From positions 124,001 to 188,000 of the forward strand of contig JAKTTT010000012.1 of the NCBI GenBank assembly GCA_030581615.1: DNA of 64,000 nucleotides, given 5' to 3'. The position numbers and the translations under genes are program-made. The stretch comes from Alloascoidea africana. Taxonomy: Eukaryota > Ascomycota > Alloascoideomycetes > Alloascoideales > Alloascoideaceae. Shown here one piece after another: positions 22,304-33,459 of this stretch; the first letter of the stretch is position 1, and each line of letters begins with the position of its first letter. The notes under the pieces are model-generated. The model was given only the letters and a program-made list of their open reading frames with translations, was not told the origin of the DNA and searched no databases.

Positions 22304-22640
22304 TGAATCTGCAGAGAAACAATTTCTTGGTTTCTTTCTCTCTAAATTATCGAAAAAGTTTTGCTTTGTTTTACCTTCTTTTATATGATAACCATGGATG
22401 CATTGATTTACTGGGTTTGTTTTGAATCATTTATAAATCGTTAATCTTGGGATTTTCAATCAATAATATTATGACCAATATTTCTATAGTAAAAGTTGTA
22501 GAGATTTCTAAATCTTTTAAGTAAAATGGTGCCCATATTCTAAATCTGTAACTTCTGAGGCAAAACATCTATTCCTTTGAAAATCAAACCAGACATGTAT
22601 ATCCCTATGAAAAATTTGTATTGTTTGTATTTTTTAATGC
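22304..22640. other. convergent intergenic region, permease / XKS1
   Basis: AT-rich 3' region shared by two converging genes; no gene seen. Confidence 0.5.
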
Positions 22641-24389
22641 TCATAACAGTTCTTCTCCCTTTTTCAAGGCTTTTACACCAATTTCATATTTCATCCATTC
22701 GTGCTTAATTTCAGCCTCTTCCCCAATCTCTATCTTCTCAAGTAGTCCACTTCTATTCCAGTCAAACAGAGCTTGCATCATTTCTTCAAACGTTTTATAA
22801 ACGTCCAAACGTCCAACCCAAGCAGCTTTGTATGCTGCTCCTGTTGCACAGGCATCTGCTATTTCGATTTTGAATGCCCCTGAAGTTGGACCTAGCACAG
22901 AAGACATGGTTCGACAAATTGATACATTTTGCGAAGCTCCTCCTACAAAAAAAACACGATGAGGTCTCTTGCTAGTTACTCCGTTTTCACTATTGTCTGC
23001 TTCTGTGAGCATTGGCCCAGCTCTTAACCTCATTGACAACGACTGTGACTCGAGAATCGCCTTTGGGTCGTCTTCAGGAATTGCCCAGGATTTGAGATCA
23101 GTCGACAGTTCATCCGTTACTGGATTGTATTCAAATCGCCGAGTTCCAGCTGTGGCATCGGGAACTATCTCTGCAAGAGGAAAGTATATTCCTAGCTTCA
23201 CTGGATCAGATGAAGATTTTGCTTGTCCTAGATTGGGGTTTTCTTCAGCCAGCTGGTTGAATATTTTCCAACTATCACTAGGATTGGAAAAATCTTGAGT
23301 TTTTGAAATCTTCTGGTTTAACTCATCCCTAATTTTCTCACGGGCTAAAGAACCATTGCAGTAGCAAACCATTCCCATATAGAGACCGTTTGTTGTGGGA
23401 TGGGAGAATATATGATACAAGTCTGAAGGAACCAACCTTTCTGTGGCTATTAACACTGTGGTCGAAGTACCCAGAGAAACCATCAAGTCGCCCTTTTCTA
23501 AAGGCAATGACAAAATAGTAGCAGGATTGTCTCCGGTGAATGTTGCAACTTTGCACAATTCTCTGTCAAACCCATACTTTTCAGCAAAATACTTTGAAAT
23601 GTTCCCTAAAGCCTTGCCACCATCTTTCTCCACAGGCCCCAACCTATCAATCAAGTCTTTTTTTGTGTTTTCATTGCTGGATCCACTTGCCACTTCAAGC
23701 AGTTCATCGTACCATGTCTGATTGGATATATCCCAAAGGTTCATTCCGCAAACATCGCTAACATCCAAGGGGGCAATTTTACCAAGAAAGACCGAGCACA
23801 AAAATGAGGATACTAGCGAAATTCGAGCAGTCTGTTCATATTTTTCAGGATTTTCTTTTCGAAACTTGAGGATTTGTGGTCCTGTGAACCGATGATGTGC
23901 TTTGGAACCTGTAATCCTAGCCAGCTCTTCTGAACCACCAACTTTTGCTTCAAACTCCCTACATTCAGACGTAGTCGAGTGATCTTGCCAGTTTGGAGAA
24001 TACTCGTGTGAAAACGTACTTGGGTATCCTATCTGCTCATCCAAGCGCAAATCTGGATGTAGATTATCGAGTACACCTTCTGCATTGTTGTTCCAGTAAA
24101 CCGATCCGTGTTGTTGACCAGCACCAGAAATGCAACGAACGAGATGGAACGGGAAATCGTCGTCTTTCATCTTATTGAGCAGCAAATCAAGAGCAGTAAC
24201 CCACATCTTAACGGGGGCATAAACGGATCCATCCTCCGAGTTTTTGAACACACCCTTGTCAACGCCATATTCTGGTGTGTCTTTATCGAACTCTACATTG
24301 TACTGGCTGTGCTGCCTTAATTGCTCGTCGACTATTACCGCCTTTAATTGCTGTGTCGAAAGATCAAAACCTAGGTATAGGGCACTCAT
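22641..24389 (-). CDS. XKS1: D-xylulokinase
   Basis: A 582-residue FGGY-family sugar kinase from the ATG at 24389, chosen because MSALYLGFDLSTQQLKAVIVDE is the usual xylulokinase N-terminus; the frame extends 47 codons further upstream without family resemblance. Visible motifs: phosphate-binding FDLSTQQ, SGAGQQHGSVYWN in the sugar site, DVCGMNLWDI, the GDNPATILSLPLEKGDLMVSLGTSTTV nucleotide-binding segment and FFVGGASQN near the C-terminus. Family knowledge: it phosphorylates D-xylulose to xylulose 5-phosphate, feeding the pentose phosphate pathway; the yeast enzyme is cytosolic. It is convergent with the permease and lies upstream, in the same direction, of nothing obviously related. Confidence 0.93.
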   Translation of the reverse strand: MSALYLGFDLSTQQLKAVIVDEQLRQHSQYNVEFDKDTPEYGVDKGVFKNSEDGSVYAPVKMWVTALDLLLNKMKDDDFPFHLVRCISGAGQQHGSVYWNNNAEGVLDNLHPDLRLDEQIGYPSTFSHEYSPNWQDHSTTSECREFEAKVGGSEELARITGSKAHHRFTGPQILKFRKENPEKYEQTARISLVSSFLCSVFLGKIAPLDVSDVCGMNLWDISNQTWYDELLEVASGSSNENTKKDLIDRLGPVEKDGGKALGNISKYFAEKYGFDRELCKVATFTGDNPATILSLPLEKGDLMVSLGTSTTVLIATERLVPSDLYHIFSHPTTNGLYMGMVCYCNGSLAREKIRDELNQKISKTQDFSNPSDSWKIFNQLAEENPNLGQAKSSSDPVKLGIYFPLAEIVPDATAGTRRFEYNPVTDELSTDLKSWAIPEDDPKAILESQSLSMRLRAGPMLTEADNSENGVTSKRPHRVFFVGGASQNVSICRTMSSVLGPTSGAFKIEIADACATGAAYKAAWVGRLDVYKTFEEMMQALFDWNRSGLLEKIEIGEEAEIKHEWMKYEIGVKALKKGEELL

Positions 24390-24694
24390 AGCAAAAGAAT
24401 AACGAATAAGCAATTGCTTGGTGGAAGTTGGAATTCGTAGTACGTGAAACCAAGATCGGAGGAGTATTTTGAGATTCCTTGTGTGCCTATTGAGCTCTGT
24501 AGTACAAAATGTACCAACACCCTTCAGCAACCAGAAACGCTCAGATCAAGCCACAAAATACTAGAATTTCCACAGAATACAACATCTTACAAATATAAAT
24601 TAGATCATTACGCAAAAAATGTGTGCTAATTTTGCTCTTTGCTAGTGTGGCAATTCTGCTATTTCCAACCCGTTCTATAAGGCTGTTTTGCCTC
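24390..24694. other. intergenic, XKS1 promoter
   Basis: 305 bases between the start of XKS1 and the stop of the next minus-strand gene. No gene or specific site recognised. Confidence 0.45.
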
Positions 24695-26551
24695 CTATGT
24701 GATATGATTTGGTCTAATCACATTTCTCTTCAAAAATGGACTACTAAGAAGTTCCACCTTGTTCGAGACATCAATAGGAGTAGGCGTCCTAGACGCATTA
24801 ATGTGGTTAAAAACTGGATGACTCACGCCCAATGTAGCAAAATATTCTTGCAACTCGTTCTCCCTTTTTGTGGTTTGCTCTCTTTCTCGCCTATCGTTCA
24901 AAGATCTAAAATATCCTTTCCAGAGCGGCATACAAAGAAAAGGTGGAGATGATTTGTTAGTTGCCGTTGATCTTGAGTTCCGATTCGGGTTAAAAAATGC
25001 GAAGACTGTTCTTGGATATTTCGCTTCCTCATCTTCGCCATCAGCATCCGAGTCGGATGAATCATCATTTTCATATGTGTATTCTTTAATGGGGATTTTT
25101 TGATAAGCGTGTTTGTCACCCTTGGCATGCGATTCTGCTGCAGTCTTGTTTTTTAGGGTTATTGACGTGAATAGCGATTTCATCACACGTTCCCTACTAC
25201 TGACACCGAATTGAGAGCTGAAGGTCCAGGGCTTAGGATCTTCCAAGCCAACAGAATCAGCATGGCGCGTATCCCTCTCAGTCGTCAAATTGGATATCTG
25301 ATTTCCAACGTTTCTATCTGGTTGGTGAATTGTAGAGTCTTTACTTTGTGATAAATGAGTAACTTCTTTTCTGGTATCATCTTTGGTAGTGGCCGCGGCC
25401 GTGGGCGAGGTTGATGATGTAGTTGTTTCTTGAAGTTTGAGCTTTTTAGTTTGAGGAGACTTTTCTTCATTTCTTTTGCGCTTTAAGTCTCCATTAAATC
25501 CCTTTCCAGAGTCATCAATGTTATTTGCTGAAGGGATTGTTGATGGGATTTTACCGGTCGTTGTTGTTATTGTTGTTGTTGCTGCTGGTGCCCCCACAGT
25601 TGTAGTACTCTTCTTCTGTGCTGTTGAACTTAGTTCCACGGGCTTATCATCTTTGGGCTTAGATACTTTCGTTCTGGAATTATCCAACTGCTTAGAATGG
25701 AACAGAGTGCTGTCTTTTTTTTCAGAAACTGGTTTGCCTTTGCTTGGTCCAACTTTTTTTGATACTAGCGGTTCACCATCCTCTTTGGACTTTGGACCTA
25801 GTAGGCGGGTTAATTCGTCTAAGCTCAGAGTTGAGGGTACTGTTGGTTTATTATCATCTTCAAAGCCATAATCAAATTTTTCCAGGTTGTGTAGTTCTTT
25901 TAATGGTGATTTATAAACTTTCCAAGTGTTTTTGTTGTTTGAAGCGTCAGATCGCGTTGACCTCCAAGAACACGTAACAAGCACCTCTAGATTTTTCCTA
26001 AAATTGGTTCTCGCTTGTGAAAGCATTTCAAAGCGATTAAACCTTCGTAGGTCGTACTCTGAACCGGATTTATACGTGTCATATACATCTTTAAACTGTT
26101 GGTGTATAATGGTTTGCCTTTTCTTGTCCGTAAAATACTCATCAACTAAACGGTGAACTTTCACATTAATTGAATCCTTTCTATAAATGGGTATGGATCC
26201 TCCAGTAATCGCTTTCCTTTTCTCATTTTCATCTTGTGATTGGGTTAGATGCCCGGCCAGATTTATTTTCATGCGATTTCGTTCTTCATCTTTTGCTACA
26301 ATCCTTAAAGCTAATTCAACATCGTTCTGAAACTCTTGATGAATAGATATAATATGGTCAGCACCTTGAAACATCTTGAGAGGTAAGCATGTAGATTTTT
26401 CACTCTCGTGAGAAATGGTTATATGATCACCATTACTTTTACAATTGTTTGGTGCGGAATCTGCGCTTAGAATTGTGCTAACTGGGTCGTTTCTGGTCTT
26501 GTTCTTCACATTTAACACAGCAGCTTTAGTCACCGAGTATGACATGGACAA
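24695..26551 (-). CDS. uncharacterised protein with disordered middle, probably nuclear
   Basis: A 618-residue protein I do not recognise. Three zones are visible. Residues about 60-240 look helical and folded (HQEFQNDVELALRIVAKDEERN, VHRLVDEYFTDKKRQTIIHQQF, RRFNRFEMLSQARTNFRKNLEV). Residues about 240-430 are low-complexity Lys/Ser/Thr with threonine runs and a basic KRKRNEEKSPQTKKLK segment that looks like a bipartite nuclear signal. Residues about 450-618 regain complexity (PKPWTFSSQFGVSSRERVMKSL, an acidic SSDSDADGEDEE patch, then FLCMPLWKGYFRSLNDRRERE). The pattern fits a nuclear chromatin or repair factor, but that is inference. Poly-Thr codon runs may vary between strains. Confidence 0.75.
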   Translation of the reverse strand: MSMSYSVTKAAVLNVKNKTRNDPVSTILSADSAPNNCKSNGDHITISHESEKSTCLPLKMFQGADHIISIHQEFQNDVELALRIVAKDEERNRMKINLAGHLTQSQDENEKRKAITGGSIPIYRKDSINVKVHRLVDEYFTDKKRQTIIHQQFKDVYDTYKSGSEYDLRRFNRFEMLSQARTNFRKNLEVLVTCSWRSTRSDASNNKNTWKVYKSPLKELHNLEKFDYGFEDDNKPTVPSTLSLDELTRLLGPKSKEDGEPLVSKKVGPSKGKPVSEKKDSTLFHSKQLDNSRTKVSKPKDDKPVELSSTAQKKSTTTVGAPAATTTITTTTGKIPSTIPSANNIDDSGKGFNGDLKRKRNEEKSPQTKKLKLQETTTSSTSPTAAATTKDDTRKEVTHLSQSKDSTIHQPDRNVGNQISNLTTERDTRHADSVGLEDPKPWTFSSQFGVSSRERVMKSLFTSITLKNKTAAESHAKGDKHAYQKIPIKEYTYENDDSSDSDADGEDEEAKYPRTVFAFFNPNRNSRSTATNKSSPPFLCMPLWKGYFRSLNDRREREQTTKRENELQEYFATLGVSHPVFNHINASRTPTPIDVSNKVELLSSPFLKRNVIRPNHIT

Positions 26552-29488
26552 CTGAATTAATCCACCCGCTTGCTTTTATTTTCCCTTTGATTTTCGACCT
26601 TACCTCCTGTTGACAGAAAGATATTCTGATAGTAGCACTCAGTGATGGATAAGCTAGCTTGAACCCTTCCACCTTCTCGTAAGCTGGAAGCACGGTATCA
26701 GAATTACGCATTCTTTGGAAAACTCTGTACCACTAATAATGAGCTTGATCTACCAAGCGCCACACAGAAGGCCTATTTAGAGTACCCATTGGATCGAATG
26801 TGCTAAATGTACGATCTGCTGTTTTCCAGTAATGATCACTATTTAATTAATTTGATCCTACGCAAATATCAAGGTGGTATAGGATGAAGGAATTGGCTCT
26901 TTTTTAAACGATATGTGTAGAATGCTAATTGCTTAAGGGAGAACAATTTGAGAGAGATTATTCGTCAAGATAATTCACAAAGCCTGGTTTTTTTGAATGA
27001 TGCGTTATTCTGAAGAGCTCCTCAATCCATATCATTCTCAATATTATCGTCTGATCTCGTTGATATTAAGTCAAAAGCGCCTTGATATTCATTACACAAC
27101 GTCTGTGAATCAGAATGTCCATTGTGAAAATGTAAGAGAAAAGGAAGTGGATCGGATTAATCACAATCTACATGCTTAACGTTTTATAAGGAGACCCTAC
27201 CCAAGCATGTAGATCTACCAGAAGACATACAAAGCAGGCAACCAAATAATTAGGTTCTGTTTCAATTTCTAACTTCCTAGTCATTAATATCCTCTACTTT
27301 TTTCATAAGAATTAGGTCCTAAGTACACATAGTCAAACAAAAGAGCCCATCTTTCAGTCTTTGACTAATTCAATCCTTTTTCGCTGTAAATTGTTTGTGA
27401 TTGCCGGGAAGCTCGTGTATTTTAGTCTTCTACTCTTTAAAACCTCAAAATACCTGATCCTAAAACAATTGGAAGAGATACGAAGACTCTCTTTCTCCAA
27501 TCAGAAAATCAATTAAAAATCAGCTCCACAAAAACCAAAAATGGAGAAGGTGCTATCAGATGGCATGAGTCCTAGAGAAAACTTTTTGGGGTCATTGGAA
27601 AAACGAAAGAAGTGGGGAAAGACATCTTTCAACAAAACAACCCCAAGAACACTCAAGATTGGATTCAAGGTGCTATCATGACCTACTCAGCCAATGGGAA
27701 TAGAGCAAAAGTTAGGAAAACTGGAATGATATAGAGATTATAGATTTTCAGATAGTGTATTTTAACTGGGAAAATTGCTAAGTAAATGCTTTGTATGTGT
27801 CAACGTAGAGCGTCAACAATACGCGAATCATAACTACATTTTAGACTATATGGCCGTCTTATTTTTGGTTCAGAAGTAGGTGTGGCTTATGACGATAACA
27901 TTGAAATGGCACCGATTGTTCATGAAAAAAGAACATTTAGTCAGCTCTGGAGTGTGCACTTTTGGACACTTTTTCGTCATAGTTTCTCTTTCCAGATAGA
28001 AAGACAAGCATTGAGAACAAACGAGATTGGGCAGAGCCGTTTTATGCGGACAGGCATGCTAGATGACAGAACTACAGTAAAAGAGAAGCTACACACACAC
28101 AAACCGTTTTGTCTAGCCTGACCAAGAAAGAAAAATCGTGATTTGTGATCATAAATAAATTATCGTCAGTAGCACATTTTCTTGGTACTTGTTTTGTATA
28201 CCATACATCTATCTCACGAGTGATTCCTCTCTTGTTTGGTCTCCAGACAAACGAGTTTGAATTATCGTTCTCTGCATATGACAATGCAAATTGTGCAGTT
28301 CTTCAAACTGCAGTTGTCAACTTGTTTCAATTGATTTCAACTACAGGAAGAACGACTCCAAATGTAAAGAAGCCATTGAAGAGTCAAAATCAGAAGTATA
28401 ATTTTAGATAATGGAATAGAAGTCATAAGTACTAAAGCATGATTACATCAACACTTTATACCTGTTAAGGAAAGCGATATGACATAAAAAGTGAGAGAAG
28501 AATTTGTATAAGGTTGATATTAAACCGAGTAACATCTTTCAAAAGTGAAAGTTTACAATAGTTTTTGTGGAATCTTCTTATTGCTGTGCTGTGGCATTTT
28601 CATGTTTTTGAATGGCACAAACATTTGAGGGGTACTAAAAGTTTATATGAGAGCGATCAAGAAGAGATGACGGATTCAAGCCAATCCACAGCATATTGAA
28701 CAAACCAACAGTTAGAGCACCAGAACATCCTAGATTAAGTTTTAACAAGTCACTCAGATACTTTTCTCGATGTTTCAGGTCGTGCCCTGTATCATTGTCT
28801 GTTAATTTTCAAATAACAGCCATTGGTGCCTAACAGGGAAAATTATAACAATAATCCGATCTATTACCTTTGGTCAACTACTATTCTCTATGAAAAACGT
28901 AGTGGGAAGTATCCGGATTAATGGTTGAAAGCAAACTCATCGATTTTTAGAATTACACTTTCCAACGTGCTTTCTAAAAACGGTATGAACTCTTTTTTTG
29001 TCTAGATTGTAGGAACCCATACACACTATTGGGAAAAATGCTAAAAGATCGAGACTTACACCGAGTTTGAGCAAGCAACAATCGAGAATCACTACAATAC
29101 ACTATACCGTGTGCAACCTCGAGAAATATGTGGCTTCCCACTCTTCTAAATAAAGCATAGTTCTCTACAGGTTCCCATCTCCCCTCAAGGTAAAATAAAA
29201 AAAAGTTCGGTCATGACATGCCGTTGCAATCATAGTGCTAGTCGGGGATTTAAAAGTTTTTCTTGATTTTGAAAGAGCCCAATGCTGTTTTTGCTTCACA
29301 GATTGTGCACTTCCCTGCGTATGTGCCGTTCCTCTTGCATTATTCGCACGTTGTACGTGCATAACGGTTTCTTTGTGAAAGAGCGAGGAGAACACACTGT
29401 ATTGGTGATATAAAACGCTGTTTTCACTGCTATTTGACTTCTTCCAACTCTTCTACATTCGGCTCTCCTACCCCTAATTAATAGTAAA
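26552..29488. other. 2.9-kb gene desert upstream of the RGS gene
   Basis: Divergent spacer, AT-rich. Only short frames are present (27541-27681, 27882-28121, 28145-28411), none with recognised similarity. 27360-27540 resembles a yeast promoter and leader (pyrimidine-rich, ending ACCAAAA before an ATG). Confidence 0.5.
27541..27681 (+). CDS. possible 46-residue small ORF or gene remnant
   Basis: The ATG at 27541 is preceded by a leader-like sequence (CAAAAACCAAAA, a good yeast start context) and opens a basic 46-codon frame beginning MEKVLSDGMSPRENFLGSLE. The 3' end GGATTCAAGGTGCTATC resembles the first bases of the same ORF (AGAAGGTGCTATC), a short internal repeat. It may be a remnant of a longer gene or a chance frame with a convincing leader. 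Confidence 0.25.
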   Translation: MEKVLSDGMSPRENFLGSLEKRKKWGKTSFNKTTPRTLKIGFKVLS

Positions 29489-30874
29489 ATGGCACAGGCT
29501 GATAGCTCTACTCCTCTGACTAGTTCTTGGGAGCAAGAGATTAAGAACTGTTCCTTTGAACGTGATGATTCGATAGAAAGTCTGAAGTTGATGTCACCAG
29601 TGAGAAATTCTAGGCTATCTTTCATTTCATCTGATTTTTTTGCGACAAAGTCGCCATCGATGTCTTCTTCTTACACAACGAATTTAGATGGAACTAGATC
29701 AAGTTGCGGCTATCCCAGTCTGGATGAAATTCTTGAAGGAAGATCCAGGTCTCCCTACTCCCTAGTCCAATTTTCTCGCCATGCCGCACACAACCATTGT
29801 GCAGAAAATCTAGAGTTTTTACTTGAAGTGAACAACTTTTGGTGTTTGTTGCAAACAGAGATTGAAAGTTCATGTGCGGATAAACAAAACAACGCATCAG
29901 ATTCAAGTCGTTCGGTAGAAATATTTGCGAGTCAGTATCAAGCCATTTTCAACAGATACATTACGCCAGGGGCACCATTTGAGGTTAATCTTTGTAGCGA
30001 GTCTCGAGTAGCTCTGATATGCCTTCACGATCATATATCATCATCGGTTTTACAGAAATTAGCCCATCATGGACGAAATGGCGACCCTTTCCGTTGTCTT
30101 CAAGATGCTTATAATCAGGTGAAGGAACTAGTGAGAGATAGTACATATGTCTCTTTTATCGGATCTGCTTGCTCCCAATGCAATTATGTCGAGACCAAGG
30201 AGGGCTGTATGTCTTCTCTGGATTCTTGCCAACATTCTGCATCGACTTCAGAAGCTGTGGATAACTCCAATTCGCTTCTCTCCAGTAATAAAGAAGGAGC
30301 TACAAATGACCAGCATTCAAACTTCTGCTCCACTTTATGCAGTGATCGGTTACCAAAAGGCAATATTTTCAAAGAATCTTACGCCATTTCCTGGAGTGGA
30401 AAACCTGACCATAAATTCGAAATAGAAAGGAATGAAGATGGCAGCATCATCTCAATGGAGAGCAAACTTGATTTCCATGATCCTATTAGTCAGGAGAAAA
30501 TCAACAATTCTTGCTTAATGGACTCAACACCAAGGAGTGTTCCTTTTGCTTCATCCTCCATACCATTGGGTAAAGGTGATAAAGCAAGCTTGCCCAGCAC
30601 ATTTCCAGTATGCGAACAACTCGCCACAGTAACGCCAACCACACCATGCACATCATGTTCACCAATTCACTCAACTAGCGAAGATAGAAATATATCTTCC
30701 AGGAATGAAACCCAGATTAAGCAGCTTAATGAGTATTTGAACAACGGCTTCAAGCAAGGATTTGGCTTTTCTAAACAATGGGGGAAGAAAATGACCAAAA
30801 AGTTGAACGTCCGGACCATTTTTACAAAAGGTTCCAACACTTTTCCAACGACATCTTCAGGATCATCCTCATAA
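29489..30874 (+). CDS. RGS-domain protein (Rgs2-like regulator of G-protein signalling)
   Basis: A 461-residue protein. An RGS domain spans about residues 73-225: SLDEILEGRSRSPYSLVQFSRH, then CAENLEFLLEVNNFW (the EN-x-x-FxxE core), IFNRYITPGAPFEVNLCSESR, and DPFRCLQDAYNQVKELV with the F-x-x-AQ-x-xV-like end. The N-terminus is Ser-rich and the C-terminal 230 residues are Ser/Thr-rich and probably disordered, ending in a basic segment FKQGFGFSKQWGKKMTKKL that could bind membranes. Family knowledge: RGS proteins accelerate GTP hydrolysis by G-alpha subunits; yeast Rgs2 acts on the glucose-sensing Gpa2 branch. The Rgs2 rather than Sst2 or Rax1 assignment rests on the absence of DEP domains and of transmembrane helices. 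Confidence 0.75.
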   Translation: MAQADSSTPLTSSWEQEIKNCSFERDDSIESLKLMSPVRNSRLSFISSDFFATKSPSMSSSYTTNLDGTRSSCGYPSLDEILEGRSRSPYSLVQFSRHAAHNHCAENLEFLLEVNNFWCLLQTEIESSCADKQNNASDSSRSVEIFASQYQAIFNRYITPGAPFEVNLCSESRVALICLHDHISSSVLQKLAHHGRNGDPFRCLQDAYNQVKELVRDSTYVSFIGSACSQCNYVETKEGCMSSLDSCQHSASTSEAVDNSNSLLSSNKEGATNDQHSNFCSTLCSDRLPKGNIFKESYAISWSGKPDHKFEIERNEDGSIISMESKLDFHDPISQEKINNSCLMDSTPRSVPFASSSIPLGKGDKASLPSTFPVCEQLATVTPTTPCTSCSPIHSTSEDRNISSRNETQIKQLNEYLNNGFKQGFGFSKQWGKKMTKKLNVRTIFTKGSNTFPTTSSGSSS

Positions 30875-31322
30875 CGATAGATAGAGGGAGAAACTATTTT
30901 TGTATATAAACGATTATGATGTCAACAATCTGTAATTGTCTATAAAAGTATATTTATTATTGGGGTTAAGGATACATTTTTGGGATTTAAACATATAATT
31001 ATGATGATTCACTTCTAGTATCTATTTGCAGAGGAATTGTGCTGCCTTTTTCTGTTTTAATCCCGTTAAAGCAGTAAATCCTAAAACCGAAGGATTTAAG
31101 CAGCGAGACCATTGCATTTCTAGTCCTAAAGCGTTTTGATAAGTTGGCATCTTATGGCTGAACAACGATGGATTGCAATGCATTAGAATCTTTTACCAAA
31201 GGAAAAACTAAAAGTTCACTGTACCAGTTGGTTCCTCAGTCCAAATGACAACTAACTGTTCACAATGTTGAAAAACATTGAACAAAAGGCTTGATATCCT
31301 GAAGACATTGGCATTTGGCTTG
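30875..31322. other. convergent intergenic region, RGS gene / bZIP gene
   Basis: About 450 bases, AT-rich, no gene recognised. Confidence 0.5.
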
Positions 31323-31967
31323 TTAAAAATTCCTAACCTTTTTGTTATTCTTCTCTTTGTTCTTTTCTACTATAAGACTTCTCAAAAGATTATTCTCCAT
31401 TTTCAACTCTTTTAACTTGTGCTCGTAAGTTCTTGATTCTTCTGTTAATTCTTCGATTTTTTGTTCCATTTCTTGTTCTCTTTGCTTTTTCTTTATCCGA
31501 AACCTGGCAGAAGCTTCTGTGTTTCTTCTTCGTTTCTCTTCTTCGGAAGTTTGACATCTCACACTTCTTTGCTCTGAACCTCTTCTGGAAGAACAAGTCG
31601 AGTTGATGTTTTCTGATCTACTCACTGTCTGGTTATTATAGCCGTGTTCAAGTTTTGAGCTGTTGTGTCCATCTCTACTATCAACAACTAGTAACTGCTG
31701 ATTCAAAATCGACTCGAAGTCTGCTGCATAAGTATCAACATCAACGCTGTGGCCAGCGTTGCCAGCCGGCGGCGAATTATAGAAAATATCACCGAAACCG
31801 ATAGCACTATCCATAGTCTGGTTAAAATTCTCTTCACCTCTGGAAAATTGAGTTCTATATCCTTCATTTTCTTCTAAAGGAATCTGAGCTTGATGTCTAG
31901 TCATTTTGTAGTCTTCCAGATCTAGGTTGGGATCATCGTGCTGTGTGTTCTCTCTTGGCCTTCTCAT
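31323..31967 (-). CDS. bZIP transcription factor, Cys-3/MetR/Met4 type
   Basis: A 214-residue protein with a C-terminal bZIP. The basic region is EEKRRRNTEASARFRIKKKQREQ, which carries the N-x-x-ASARFR-x-KKK signature of Neurospora CYS3 and Aspergillus MetR, followed by a leucine-zipper helix to about residue 205 (IEELTEESRTYEHKLKELKME, NNLLRSLIVEKN). The N-terminal 140 residues are polar with an acidic bias (DDPNLDLEDY, FGDIF) and may hold an activation region. Family knowledge: such factors switch on sulfur assimilation and methionine genes, often with Cbf1. A TCACGTG element lies 474 bases upstream of its start, consistent with autoregulation or control by Cbf1. Confidence 0.85.
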   Translation of the reverse strand: MRRPRENTQHDDPNLDLEDYKMTRHQAQIPLEENEGYRTQFSRGEENFNQTMDSAIGFGDIFYNSPPAGNAGHSVDVDTYAADFESILNQQLLVVDSRDGHNSSKLEHGYNNQTVSRSENINSTCSSRRGSEQRSVRCQTSEEEKRRRNTEASARFRIKKKQREQEMEQKIEELTEESRTYEHKLKELKMENNLLRSLIVEKNKEKNNKKVRNF

Positions 31968-33459
31968 ATACCATTTAATTTCTCAGAGTAAAAACACCGT
32001 GATGAAACTCTTCTTCAATTAGTGGGGGGTTAATTGTTCACTGATATTTCTTCAGAGTTCTCTTGCTATGGATGAGGAGACTGATAGAATTAAACAAGGC
32101 AAAGCCCATATATAAATAGACCCAAGATTTTTTACTGTAAGATAAACTTCATTTGCAAATTACTTGATGCTGTCTCTGGCTCATTAGCTGGCGTGGCTAT
32201 ACAGCTACACACTCTAATGTCTCAAATCCTTACCGGTGTTTCTGCCCTCGCTTAGACATTAACAATTTGGCCCAACCAATCCTTCAGCCATGACCTTTTA
32301 GGCCTTCCCATTCATTTAAACAAAACAAATATACCTTTTCACTCTCCTCTCATCTCCTTTTTCTCATTTTTTAACAGTTGATCGATTTTTCCCTCTATTT
32401 TTATTGACCATTCTCCACAACACCCCAATTTCGTCTAATTTCACGTGCGATGGTGCGCATATGCTACTACGACATAGGCCTTTACAACCAAGAGCCTAAG
32501 GCTCTATTAGGTTTGTAAATGGGTGTTAAAATCCATTCTCTGATGTTCGGGAATAAATATTCATCGAAGCGATCTAAATCTTAGCTTTATCTTTCCACTG
32601 GTAGTTCAAGTAAGTCTATCACCTTAAAAGTCTGGAAATCCACATCTGACTTTTGGTTAATTGAAAACTTAATCTCTTTAGTTTAGGAGTTGTATGGGGA
32701 AGATATAAAAGATTTCAGCATTCAACCCCGTTGTAAACCTCATACGAAAAACCATGCTTTAATCCTCAATTATTCCTTCAATGCTTTGTATTTGTTGTAC
32801 ATGGTTTATTATATTCTGCCCTAACGTAGACTACAAAAAGGTCGCAGGTTTATTACAATGCTCGGGCTTCAGGGCTGACTCTCTTTCCTATGCAATGGTG
32901 ATCATTTGATCTTTCCATGTACAAAAAGCAACTCACATAAGCGTTATCTATGGCCAATATAATCTGTTCAATAGTAATATGGTGTTATGCTAAACATGCT
33001 GCTTTGTATGCCACATGACTGAGATTTGATCTGAAGGGGGTGAGCAAGCACTTGGAGAGATAGCAAAAAAAAAAAACGGATTGCGCAGTATAGGCAGAAA
33101 TGAAGGAAAGTTGTAAACATGAAGCAACTTAACCTGTTCGCGAATAAAAAGAAATAATGACCTTGCTTTAATTGCTCGTCCCATGGAGCAAGCATATCTA
33201 TTTCGTGAGTATGTTTAGGCGTAATAAAAGTTGCAATAAGTAACCCCTAAAAGATAACGAGACCTGTTTCGCATAGGTGTGTGGAGATAAGATTTTGGAC
33301 TAACAATATGGATGTGGCAATAGAGCTAGGAATAGGCTATCTGAAGGGCTCATAGCTAGTCGTTGAGATCATCACGGTAGCTCTAAACAACCTACCTGTA
33401 TGAAACGCACCACTACGTTGTGAAGCTAACGGCGGAAATTTGGAGGTTTGTTTCACCAT
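31968..33459. other. long upstream region of the bZIP gene
   Basis: About 1.5 kb, pyrimidine-rich on the plus strand at 32320-32420. Apart from the CACGTG element nothing specific is seen. The 32968-33195 minus-strand frame (75 codons) has no coding character. Confidence 0.45.
32441..32447. promoter_or_regulatory. TCACGTG E-box (Cbf1-type site)
   Basis: Perfect TCACGTG in the upstream region of the Cys-3/Met4-type bZIP gene. In yeasts this is the Cbf1 core that recruits Met4-class factors to sulfur genes. Presence is seen; function is inferred. Confidence 0.5.
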
